Assembly: GCF_006738645.1 (NCBI RefSeq)
Contig: NZ_AP019700.1
Coordinates: forward strand, 5,638,351 to 5,702,350
Length of the DNA: 64,000 nucleotides
Source: Stella humosa
GTDB lineage: Bacteria > Pseudomonadota > Alphaproteobacteria > ATCC43930 > Allostellaceae
Direction: 5' to 3'
The translations under genes and the position numbers were made by a program. How positions within the stretch are numbered: position 1 is the first letter of the stretch; the number at the start of each line of letters is the position of its first letter. The notes under the pieces were generated by a model that searched no databases, was not told the origin of the DNA, and saw nothing but the letters and a program-made list of their open reading frames with translations. Of the stretch, positions 25,898 to 35,461 are shown in pieces.

Positions 25898-26781
25898 GTG
25901 GCGGGGCAGCCGGGCGGGCCGCGCTCGGCGTCCGGCTCGGCGGCGGGGTGTGGCTGTTCCTCGGGCCGGCGCTGGCGCTGATGCTGGCGGCCTACCTGGC
26001 GCCGCTCTTCGATACCGCGATCATCAGCCTCCACCCCAACACGCCGGCCGGCATCGACCGCAGCCAGTGGACCGGGGCCAACTTCCTGCGCCTGGTCGAC
26101 AGCTACTATTGGGGCGTGCTGGTGCGCACGCTGCGCGTCAGCATCATCATCACGGCGCTGTCGGTCGTGCTGGCCTATCCCGTCGCGGTGTGGCTGGCGG
26201 GCCTCAGCCCGCGGGCGCAGGCCTGGTCGATCCTGGTCTACATGTCGCCCTGGTTCGTCAACGCCGTGGTGAAGTCGTTCGGCTGGACGCTGATCCTCGG
26301 CAACAACGGGCTGGTCAACAACGGGCTGCGCGGCCTGGGCCTGATCGACACGCCCATTCGGCTGATGCTGAACGAGACCGGCATCGTCATCGGCCTGCTG
26401 CCGGGCCATTTCCTCTTCGTGCTGCTGCCGCTTTGGGCGGCGCTCAAGGGGCTGGACGGCAACCTGCGCTGGGCGGCGATGACCCTGGGTGCCCGGCCCT
26501 GGCAGGTGTTCTGGCGGGTGACGGTGCCGCTCACGCTGCCGGCCCTGCTGGCCGGGGCCATCATCAACTTCACCATGAACATGGCGGCCTTTGCCGCGCC
26601 TGCGCTGCTAGGCGGCACGCGCACGCGGGTCCTGTCCTTCATCGCCTACCAGGTGAACCTGGAGGAGCTGAACTGGCCCTTCGGCGGCGCGCTCGCGGTC
26701 GCCATGCTGGTGGTGACGCTGGGCTTCGTGCTGCTGGCCCAGGGCATCACCGCCCGTGGGCTGGCAGGCCCCAGGCGGTGA
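25894..26781 (+). CDS. ABC transporter permease (PotB type)
   Basis: 295 residues from GTG 25894, overlapping the ATPase stop. It has about six membrane helices, starting 'VWLFLGPALALMLAAYLAPL', with 'LVYMSPWFVNAVVKSFGW' and the EAA-type loop 'WAAMTLGARPWQVFWRVTVP'. It forms one half of the polyamine-type channel and pairs with the next gene, 24 bases downstream. Confidence 0.9.
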   Translation: MSGGAAGRAALGVRLGGGVWLFLGPALALMLAAYLAPLFDTAIISLHPNTPAGIDRSQWTGANFLRLVDSYYWGVLVRTLRVSIIITALSVVLAYPVAVWLAGLSPRAQAWSILVYMSPWFVNAVVKSFGWTLILGNNGLVNNGLRGLGLIDTPIRLMLNETGIVIGLLPGHFLFVLLPLWAALKGLDGNLRWAAMTLGARPWQVFWRVTVPLTLPALLAGAIINFTMNMAAFAAPALLGGTRTRVLSFIAYQVNLEELNWPFGGALAVAMLVVTLGFVLLAQGITARGLAGPRR

Positions 26782-26805
26782 GATCAAGTCGGTGAGAACG
26801 GGGCG

Positions 26806-27582
26806 ATGAAGCGGCTCCTGACCGCGTTCAACCTGCTGATGGTCGCCTATGTCGTGGCGCCCATCGTGCTGGTGGTGTGGATGTCCTTCACCCCCAGCAT
26901 GCGCTTCGAGGTGCCGATATCGGCCTTCTCGCTGCGCTGGTATCACGAGCTTTTCTCCTACGACGCTTTCATCGACAGCGCTTGGCTCAGCCTGCGCCTG
27001 GGGCTGCTGGCCGCCTTGATCGCGACGGCCCTGGGGTTCCTGGCGGCCTATGGCCTGGTGCGTGGGCGCCCGCCGGGATCGGCCGCCCTGCTCGGGCTCT
27101 TCACCGCGCCGTTGATCGTGCCGGCGGTGGTCTACGGCATCGCCATGCTGCAGTTCACCAACCTGGTCGGGCTCTACGGGGCCTTTCCGGCGCTGCTGGC
27201 CGCCCATGTGGTGATCGTGCTGCCGTTCGCGGTGCGCACGCTGCTGGCGGCGCTGGAAGGCCAGGGGCCGGAGCTGGAGTGGGCGGCGATGAGCCTGGGG
27301 GCCCGCCGCCGCCACGCCGTCCTGCTCGTCACCCTGCCGCTGTGCCTGCGCGGCATGGTGTCGGCCTTCCTCTTCTGCTTCCTGATCTCCTTCTCGGAGG
27401 TCACGGTGACGCTGTTCATGGCCGGGCCCGCGCACCAGACGCTGCCGGTGCGGATCTTCAACTATGTCAGCGACCGCATCGACCCGACCATGGCCGCGGT
27501 ATCGGCCCTGATCGTGCTGGTGTCGGTGGCGCTGGTGCTGGTCCTCAATCGCCTGGGCGCGCTCGGCACGGTCCGCAAGTAG
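26806..27582 (+). CDS. ABC transporter permease (PotC type)
   Basis: 258 residues with about six membrane helices beginning 'FNLLMVAYVVAPIVLVVW' and continuing 'MSFTPSMRFEVPISAFSLRW', the typical PotC entry. The EAA loop is 'WAAMSLGARRRHAVLLVTLP', and 'FLISFSEVTVTLFMAGP' marks the fifth helix. It completes the importer and is the last gene of the plus-strand run, ending 20 bases before the convergent rhodanese gene. Confidence 0.9.
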   Translation: MKRLLTAFNLLMVAYVVAPIVLVVWMSFTPSMRFEVPISAFSLRWYHELFSYDAFIDSAWLSLRLGLLAALIATALGFLAAYGLVRGRPPGSAALLGLFTAPLIVPAVVYGIAMLQFTNLVGLYGAFPALLAAHVVIVLPFAVRTLLAALEGQGPELEWAAMSLGARRRHAVLLVTLPLCLRGMVSAFLFCFLISFSEVTVTLFMAGPAHQTLPVRIFNYVSDRIDPTMAAVSALIVLVSVALVLVLNRLGALGTVRK

Positions 27583-27601
27583 ACGTGGGTGAAGGCGGCC
27601 G

Positions 27602-27982
27602 TCAGGCCGGCTCCACCTCCAGCCCGCCCTCGACCGCATCCTTGAAGCCGCCCAGGTTGTGGACGTTGGTGTAGCCCATGTCGTGCAGCGTCTTGCCCGA
27701 CAGGGCCGAGCGCCCGCCCGACGCGCAATAGAGGATGATCGGTCGGTCCTTGCGGAAGGCCGCGTCGTGCGCCGGGCTCTCCGGGTCGGCGCGGAACTCG
27801 ATCAGGCCGCGCGGGGCGGCGACCGCGCCCTTCACCTTGCCGCTCTTGGCGACTTCGGTGCCGTCGCGGACATCGACGATCAGCGCGTCGGCGCCGGCCT
27901 GCATTTCGCGCGCCTTGGCCGCCGTGATCTTCGGCACGACCGCATTGGCCGCCGCCAGCATTTCCTTCACCGATGTCGCCAT
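27602..27982 (-). CDS. Rhodanese-like sulfurtransferase domain protein (cytoplasmic)
   Basis: 126 residues, a single rhodanese domain: 'ADALIVDVRDGTEVAKSGKV' at the start and the active loop 'LYCASGGRSALSGK', where the Cys is the persulfide carrier. No signal peptide is seen. The start at 27982 follows AAGGCAGG; an in-frame ATG at 28021 is less likely. Rhodaneses transfer sulfane sulfur to acceptors such as cyanide or thiols. The partner is unknown; it stands alone between the ABC operon and amt. Confidence 0.85.
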   Translation of the reverse strand: MATSVKEMLAAANAVVPKITAAKAREMQAGADALIVDVRDGTEVAKSGKVKGAVAAPRGLIEFRADPESPAHDAAFRKDRPIILYCASGGRSALSGKTLHDMGYTNVHNLGGFKDAVEGGLEVEPA

Positions 27983-28042
27983 GATGCCTGCCTTCCTCTC
28001 GAATCGGGATCCAGGCCCCATAGTGCACCATCCGCACGCACG

Positions 28043-28070
28043 AAAAAGGGGGCGCCGAAGCGCCCCCTTT
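28043..28070 (-). terminator. Rho-independent terminator of the ammonium transporter gene
   Basis: A perfect 11-bp stem (28045-28055 with 28060-28070) with a four-base loop that reads TTCG on the minus strand, an exceptionally stable tetraloop. On the minus strand the 3' arm runs into a T-tract (28047-28043). It lies 22 bases after the amt stop and upstream of the rhodanese gene. This is the clearest intrinsic terminator in the window. Confidence 0.85.
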
Positions 28071-28092
28071 CCCCTCGACCGCTGGCTGATAT

Positions 28093-29508
28093 TCAGGACA
28101 CGGTTTCACCGTGCAGCCGGAGGTCGAGACCATCGCGCTCCATCTCCTCGTCGACACGGAGCCCCACCAACACATCGACGATCTTGAGGAGCACGAAGGA
28201 GGCGATCGCACACCAGACGATGGTGACGAGAACCCCGACGATCTGGGCGATGACCTGGCCGCCATTGCCCTCGATCAGGCCGCCGACACCGGCCACCGCG
28301 GCGCCATCGGCACCCGTGGTGGCGCTCATGGCGGCGACGGCGAAGACGCCGGTCAGGACCGCGCCGACGATCCCGCCCATGCCATGGATGCCGAACACGT
28401 CGAGCGCGTCGTCATAACCCATGGCGTGCTTCAGGCCGGTGCAGGCCCAGAAGCAGACGATGCCGGAAACGAGGCCGATGATCAGCCCGCCCATCGGGCT
28501 GACGAAGCCGCAGGCCGGCGTGATGGCGACCAGGCCGGCGACGGCGCCGGAGATGATGCCGAGCACGCTGGGCTTACCCTTGGTCAGCCATTCGGCGAAC
28601 ATCCAGGACATGCCCGCCGCCGCCGTCGCGACATGGGTCACCACCATGACCATGCCCGCCCGCTCGCCGGCCGCCAGGGCGGAGCCCGCGTTGAAGCCGA
28701 ACCAGCCGACCCACAGCATCGAGGCGCCGATCACCGACAGGGCCAGGTTGTGCGGCGGGAAGGGATCCTTGCCGTAGCCGCGCCGCTTGCCGATCACGAG
28801 CGCCGCCACCAGGCCGGCGATGCCGGAATTGATGTGCACGACCGTGCCGCCCGCGAAGTCGAGCACCGCGCCGACGCCGAAGGGCCCCGGATAGTCGGTC
28901 AGGCCGGTGCCGCCGAGGAAGCCGCCCGGGCCCCACACCATGTGGGCGACCGGCGCATAGACCACGATCGACCACAGGCCGCTGAACAGCAGCATGGCCG
29001 AGAACTTCATGCGGTCGGCGACGGCGCCCACGATCAGCGCCGGGGTGATGGCGGCGAACGAAAGCTGGAACATGAAGAAGACGGTCTCGGGAATGGTGCC
29101 CGAGAGCGTCGACATCTCGACGCCGCCCATGAACATCTTGGACAGGCTGCCGATGAAGGGGGTGCCTTCGGCAAAGGCGATCGAATAGCCGATGACGAAC
29201 CAGATGATGCTGATGAGGCACATGCAAGCGAACGACTGCATCAGCGTCGCCAGCACGTTCATCTTGCGGACCATGCCGGCATAGAAGAGCGCCAGCCCGG
29301 GAACCAGCATCATCAGGACGAGGACCGTGGAGGTCAGCATCCAGGCGGTGTCACCGGCGCTCAGCGTCGGCGGGTCGGCGGCGAACGCCGGGCCGGCCGC
29401 GACGGCGGCGGCAATGCCGGTCAGCACCGCGACCGGCGCCGTCCATGCACCGCGGCGCCGCTGCGCCGCCAGTTCGGCAGAAATCTTGTCCTTGTTCGGC
29501 GACGTCAT
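28093..29508 (-). CDS. amt: Ammonium transporter (Amt family)
   Basis: 471 residues. A cleavable signal-like segment ('VAVLTGIAAAVAAGPAFA') precedes about eleven membrane helices. The twin histidines of the ammonia pore are in 'FAGGTVVHINSG' and 'DVFGIHGMGG', and the Amt signature 'YAPVAHMVWGPGGFL' is intact. It imports ammonium under nitrogen limitation. The start at 29508 follows GGAGAGGG. No glnK (PII) gene is adjacent, unlike the usual glnK-amtB pair. A candidate sigma-54 promoter lies 100 bases upstream and a strong terminator follows, so it seems monocistronic. Confidence 0.94.
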   Translation of the reverse strand: MTSPNKDKISAELAAQRRRGAWTAPVAVLTGIAAAVAAGPAFAADPPTLSAGDTAWMLTSTVLVLMMLVPGLALFYAGMVRKMNVLATLMQSFACMCLISIIWFVIGYSIAFAEGTPFIGSLSKMFMGGVEMSTLSGTIPETVFFMFQLSFAAITPALIVGAVADRMKFSAMLLFSGLWSIVVYAPVAHMVWGPGGFLGGTGLTDYPGPFGVGAVLDFAGGTVVHINSGIAGLVAALVIGKRRGYGKDPFPPHNLALSVIGASMLWVGWFGFNAGSALAAGERAGMVMVVTHVATAAAGMSWMFAEWLTKGKPSVLGIISGAVAGLVAITPACGFVSPMGGLIIGLVSGIVCFWACTGLKHAMGYDDALDVFGIHGMGGIVGAVLTGVFAVAAMSATTGADGAAVAGVGGLIEGNGGQVIAQIVGVLVTIVWCAIASFVLLKIVDVLVGLRVDEEMERDGLDLRLHGETVS

Positions 29509-29607
29509 CGAACCCTCTCCTGAGCAGCTCCTTGGCCCATACCGCGTCCCGGGCGGCAATCCCGGGTGCCATCGTCCCTCGGCAACGGGGGACGCGTGGG
29601 AATAGAG

Positions 29608-29623
29608 TCCAAATTCCGTGCCA
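29608..29623 (-). promoter_or_regulatory. Candidate sigma-54 (-24/-12) promoter for amt
   Basis: Read on the minus strand the site is TGGCACGGAATTTGGA. It matches the sigma-54 consensus TGGCACG-N4-TTGCW with correct spacing and one deviation (G for C in the -12 GC). It lies 100 bases before the amt start, in a 212-base gap. Ammonium transporter genes are classically under NtrC/sigma-54 control, which supports it. The mismatched base is normally important, so this is a candidate only. Confidence 0.45.
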
Positions 29624-29698
29624 CATCGCCGCCCGAGCCGAATCTCCCGACTCCCGGCGATATTGCCTACAATTTAGGCGATGCGCGACCGTGTGCTG

Positions 29699-29718
29699 AA
29701 AAAACGGCAGCCCTGCTG
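29699..29718 (-). terminator. Weak intrinsic terminator after tadA
   Basis: A short stem (29708-29711 CAGC with 29715-29718 GCTG, three-base loop) is followed on the minus strand by six T (29704-29699). It lies just after the tadA stop at 29721. The stem is only four pairs and three bases separate it from the T-tract, so strength is doubtful. Confidence 0.3.
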
Positions 29719-29720
29719 AC

Positions 29721-30176
29721 TCAGCCCCGCCGTCCTGCAAAGAATTCGCGCAGAAGAATGGCTGCGGCCTGCTCCTCGATGCCGCCATAGACCTCGGGCC
29801 GGTGATGGCAGGTGGGCTGGGCAAAGATCCTGGGGCCGTGATCGACGCCGCCGCCCTTGGGGTCGTAGGCGCCGAAATAGACCCGCCGCAGCCGGGCGAA
29901 GGCGATCGCCTGCGCGCACATCGGGCAGGGCTCGAGCGTCACATAGAGATCGCAGCCGCTGAGCCGCGGCGACCTGGCGCGGGCGGCTGCCGCGCGGATC
30001 ACGAGCAGTTCGGCGTGCGCGGTCGGGTCGTGGTCGGTCTCGACGCGGTTGTGGGCGGCCGCCAGCTCCCGGCCGGTCGCGCCGTCGACGATGACCGCGC
30101 CCACCGGAACCTCGCCGGCCGCAGCCGCAGCGCGCGCCAGTTCCAGCGCGCGCGCCATGGGCCGGGCATCGGTCAC
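29721..30176 (-). CDS. tadA: tRNA adenosine deaminase TadA
   Basis: 151 residues, the normal length. The zinc and catalytic motifs 'PTAHAELLVI' (His and the proton-shuttling Glu) and 'LEPCPMCAQAI' (two zinc Cys) are intact, and 'RRVYFGAYDPKGGG' is characteristic of TadA over other cytidine deaminases. It converts A34 of tRNA-Arg(ACG) to inosine so that CGN codons are read. It starts at 30176 and ends in front of the amt leader; the cytochrome gene stop is 26 bases upstream. Confidence 0.88.
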   Translation of the reverse strand: MTDARPMARALELARAAAAAGEVPVGAVIVDGATGRELAAAHNRVETDHDPTAHAELLVIRAAAARARSPRLSGCDLYVTLEPCPMCAQAIAFARLRRVYFGAYDPKGGGVDHGPRIFAQPTCHHRPEVYGGIEEQAAAILLREFFAGRRG

Positions 30177-30201
30177 GCGGCAGCCGGCCCGCCGGGACGG
30201 G

Positions 30202-30683
30202 CTACTCGCGGTTGAGGAAAGGGTTGGTGAAGCCGCGCTGGCGCCGTGGCGGCAATGCCTGGCTGAGGTAGTCGAGGTACTTGTCGCGCTCTGTGCCTTC
30301 GAGCGGCGCCATGCCGTGGCGATCGGTCATCCAGGTCAGCAGCTCGTCCCAGCGCTCGCGCGTCAGGCCCTGACGGCGGACGAGGTCCGAGCTGTGGCAG
30401 GCGGTGCAGAACCAGAAGATCTCCTCCCGGTCCGGCCCCTCGGGCAGGTTGGCCGGCACGTCGGCGCTGTCGCGGACATAGCCGGGGGGCACGGCGCCGG
30501 CCGACGCCGTCGGCTCCCGGGCGGCAGGGGCCAGGGCCGCAGGGGCCGGGCAGGGCGGGCCGCGACCGGCGGCGGGGCGGGTGGCTGCGGCTTGTCCCGC
30601 AGCCACCCGGCCTTGTCCGCACCCAGCACGGCTACCGTCAGCGCGATGCAAAGCGTGGCCAGGCGGGCGGGTCCGAATGCCAT
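30202..30683 (-). CDS. Cytochrome c subunit paired with the sulfite dehydrogenase; appears frameshifted
   Basis: The likely true start is ATG 30683, 13 bases after the SorA-like stop. That frame gives a signal-anchor ('LATLCIALTVAVLGADKAGW') and a Pro-rich linker, then becomes meaningless. A second frame (open 30202-30651) continues with 'AGAVPPGYVRDSADVPANLP', the heme site 'FWFCTACHSS' (CxxCH) and 'LPPRRQRGFTNPFLNRE'. One missing base between about 30530 and 30580, a GC-rich repetitive run, would fuse the two into one exported monoheme cytochrome of about 160 residues. It would accept electrons from the Mo enzyme. A real frameshift mutation is possible, but an assembly error is simpler. Confidence 0.7.
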
Positions 30684-30696
30684 CGCGCTGTCCGCA

Positions 30697-31998
30697 TCAG
30701 GCCTTGATCAGCACCGCCACCCGCTGGATGGCGTTGCCGCCATAACCCTGCGGGTTCCAGTTCGCGGCGGCTGCCGGCTGCATGCGGCCACGGCTGTCGG
30801 TGCCGCGCACCCAGAACTCGAAATAACCCGCGCTCGGCAGGGTCATCTCGGTCCGCCAGTTCTGCCAGCAGTACTTGTTGGGCGGCGCGTCGACGGTGCA
30901 GGCCTGCCAGGTCTGGCCGAAATCATGGCTGACATCGACGGCCTTGACCGTCTCCTCGCCGGCCCAGGCATGCCCGCGCAACGCCACCTTGCGGGTGCCG
31001 GCGGCCAGTTCGGTGCCGTTCCGCAGGTTGGTCAGGATGGCGCGCACCGGCATCGATTCCAGGATGACGAAGTCCTTTTCGTCGGCCTTGCCGCCGGGGA
31101 TCATCGGCGTCTTCGGCACCCGGTACGAGGTGCCGGTCATGCCGGCGCCGTCATGCTCGCGGTCGCGCAGCGTGATGCGCGTCAGCCACTTGGCCGAGGC
31201 CGAGCCCGGATATCCGGGCGCGATCACGCGCAAGGGGAAGCCGTGGACGGGCGGGAGCGGCTGGCCGTTCATGGCGAAGGCCAGGATCGTGTGCTCCTCC
31301 ATCGCCTTGGCGATGGGCACGCCGCGCGAGAGCGTGATCCGGCTGGCATCGCCCGACAGATGCGGGTCGGCGGCATAGTTGCCGGTATAGACCGCCGACG
31401 GCTTCACCCCGGCCGCCTGCAGCACGTCGCGCAGCCGGACGCCGGTCCATTCGGCATTGCCGACGCCGCCATTGGTCCACTGGTTGCCGCGGGCCTCGGG
31501 GCTGAAGGCCGCCCGGCCGTTGCCGCCGCATTCGAGCTGCAGGCGATAGGTCACGTGCGGGAAGCGCTTCTTCAGCTCGCCCAGGGTCAGCTTCAGCGGC
31601 GTGTTCACCTCGCCGTCGATGGTCAGCTCCCAGGCATCCGGGTTGGCGGTCGGCTCGGGCACCTGGCCGTTGTTGCGGATGAAGAACTTGTCGGTCGGGG
31701 TGACGTCGTCGTCGAGCAGGTATTCCGGCGTCTCGGCGACCAGCGGCCGGTCCCCCAGCAGCACCAGGTCGGCCTTGCCGTCCATCTTCAGGATCTTCGG
31801 ACCGGCCGCGGCCTGGGCCATGGCGCCCGGCACGAGGCCAGTCGGCAGGTTGCCGGCGAACGGGATGGCGCCACCCACCGCCGCACCCATGGCGGCCAGG
31901 CCGGCACCCTTCAGCAGCCCGCGGCGACCGAAGACCAGCGCATCCGCACGCTCCGGATCGTCACGATAGAGTTCGTCGATTCCCCGCTCCCTGCGCAT
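30697..31998 (-). CDS. sorA: SorA-type sulfite dehydrogenase, molybdenum subunit
   Basis: 433 residues. A Tat signal is evident ('FGRRGLLKGAGLAAMGAAVG'), so the enzyme is exported folded to the periplasm. The sulfite-oxidase fold shows 'TDKFFIRNNGQVPEP', the Mo-ligating Cys (about residue 157) in 'LQLECGGNGRAAF' and 'VIAPGYPGSASAKWL'; the C-terminal dimerisation domain holds 'VDVSHDFGQTW'. Sulfite is oxidised to sulfate with electrons passing to a c-type cytochrome, matching the gene 13 bases downstream. The start at 31998 follows GAGGGA; the ATG at 32064 would put extra residues before the Tat motif. The upstream TauD-type dioxygenase could be a sulfite source, though it is not adjacent. Confidence 0.88.
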   Translation of the reverse strand: MRRERGIDELYRDDPERADALVFGRRGLLKGAGLAAMGAAVGGAIPFAGNLPTGLVPGAMAQAAAGPKILKMDGKADLVLLGDRPLVAETPEYLLDDDVTPTDKFFIRNNGQVPEPTANPDAWELTIDGEVNTPLKLTLGELKKRFPHVTYRLQLECGGNGRAAFSPEARGNQWTNGGVGNAEWTGVRLRDVLQAAGVKPSAVYTGNYAADPHLSGDASRITLSRGVPIAKAMEEHTILAFAMNGQPLPPVHGFPLRVIAPGYPGSASAKWLTRITLRDREHDGAGMTGTSYRVPKTPMIPGGKADEKDFVILESMPVRAILTNLRNGTELAAGTRKVALRGHAWAGEETVKAVDVSHDFGQTWQACTVDAPPNKYCWQNWRTEMTLPSAGYFEFWVRGTDSRGRMQPAAAANWNPQGYGGNAIQRVAVLIKA

Positions 31999-32089
31999 CG
32001 TCCGCTCCCTCAGCAATGCATGGTTCCTGGCCGGTAGGATAAGGATCGTGGCGACATTGACCACCCCTGCTATGGTTAAAAAACGGTGA

Positions 32090-32120
32090 GTTCCGCCGGA
32101 ACAGGCACTTTGGACGTTCC
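32090..32120. promoter_or_regulatory. GTTCC/GGAAC palindrome cluster in the sorA-kinase divergent region
   Basis: GTTCC (32090-32094), GGAAC (32098-32102) and a second GTTCC (32116-32120) form a palindrome with a three-base centre plus an extra half-site 13 bases on. The cluster sits in the 230-base gap between sorA and the hybrid kinase. It could be an operator shared by both genes. The known EcfG-type promoter spacing (GGAAC then CGTT after 16-17 bases) is not met on either strand. Confidence 0.3.
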
Positions 32121-32228
32121 ATACCGCGCATCGTCGCGACTATCCTGCTCGCGCGCGCGATTTCGGCCCCCCGACTTGGGGCGTCCCTCCCAACGAGGCG
32201 CAATCCGGCAAGAGGCGGCGGGACCATC

Positions 32229-34832
<2,604 letters not shown>

Positions 34833-34848
34833 GCCGGCCATGGCGCCT

Positions 34849-34878
34849 TTGCCGCGGGGCTGGGGAGCGCGCTATAGT
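34849..34878 (+). promoter_or_regulatory. Candidate sigma-70 promoter for the periplasmic rhodanese gene
   Basis: TTGCCG (34849-34854) and TATAGT (34873-34878) are 18 bases apart. The -10 matches five of six positions and the -35 four of six. The expected start of transcription (about 34885) leaves a leader of some 45 bases before ATG 34932. Confidence 0.5.
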
Positions 34879-34931
34879 GGCGGCTGCTGCATGATCCTGC
34901 ACCGTGATCCGGTGCGGAAAGGGTGAAGACC

Positions 34932-35387
34932 ATGAAGACGCGGTTTGCGACCTTCGCGCTGCTCGCCATCCTGATCGGGGCGCCGACCCAGGCGGTGCTT
35001 GCCCAGACCCCGGCGCCGGCCGCCGCGGCCACCGCCCCGATGGAGCTCACCGGCGCCAAGACGGTCGATGCCGACAAGATCATCGCCCTGCTCGATGCCC
35101 ACAAGAACCTGGTGCTGGTCGACAATCGCCGCGCCGAGGATTTCGATGCCGGCCATATCGAAGGGGCGATCCGCATCCTCGACACCGACCTGACGGAAGC
35201 CCGCATGACGCAGCTGGCGCCGCAGAAGGACCGGCCGGTCCTCTTCTACTGCAACGGGCTGACCTGCGGCCGCGCCGCCAAGGCGGTGCAGATGGCGGTC
35301 GGCTGGGGCTACCAGAACGTCTATTACTACGCGCTCGGCATGGACGAGTGGAAGAAGCTGCAGCTACCGCTGGTGACCGCAAAATAG
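34932..35387 (+). CDS. Periplasmic rhodanese-like sulfurtransferase
   Basis: 151 residues from ATG 34932, preceded by AAAGGG; a GTG at 34923 is also possible. A Sec signal ends about residue 25 ('TQAVLAQ'). The single rhodanese domain reads 'KNLVLVDNRRAEDFDAGHIE' and the active loop 'LFYCNGLTCGRAAKAV' carries the catalytic Cys plus a second Cys. Being exported, it may handle sulfane sulfur near the sulfite dehydrogenase. A GC hairpin 12 bases after the stop may end the transcript. Confidence 0.83.
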   Translation: MKTRFATFALLAILIGAPTQAVLAQTPAPAAAATAPMELTGAKTVDADKIIALLDAHKNLVLVDNRRAEDFDAGHIEGAIRILDTDLTEARMTQLAPQKDRPVLFYCNGLTCGRAAKAVQMAVGWGYQNVYYYALGMDEWKKLQLPLVTAK

Positions 35388-35398
35388 GGCCGTCCGCC

Positions 35399-35425
35399 CG
35401 GGCGCGCCGCCCACGGGCGCGCCCG
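35399..35425 (+). terminator. GC hairpin downstream of the rhodanese gene
   Basis: Bases 35399-35408 (CGGGCGCGCC) pair perfectly with 35416-35425 (GGCGCGCCCG) around a seven-base loop. It begins 12 bases after the rhodanese stop. There is no T-tract, so it may be a weak or factor-assisted terminator, or simply a stabilising 3' hairpin. Confidence 0.45.
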
Positions 35426-35461
35426 ATTGCGGCCCGCGCGGCCGGGGCCTACATTCGGCCC

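Noticed and set aside
29557-29572. Second sigma-54-like site before amt as the main promoter
   Set aside because: The two boxes are one base too far apart, which usually abolishes activity; the better-spaced site further upstream was annotated instead.
31999-32064. Longer start for sorA at 32064
   Set aside because: It would place 22 hydrophobic and unrelated residues ahead of the Tat signal; ATG 31998 has a good ribosome site.
32098-32140. EcfG-type stress promoter (GGAAC-N16/17-CGTT)
   Set aside because: The distance from GGAAC to CGTT is 12 bases on the plus strand and does not fit on the minus strand either.
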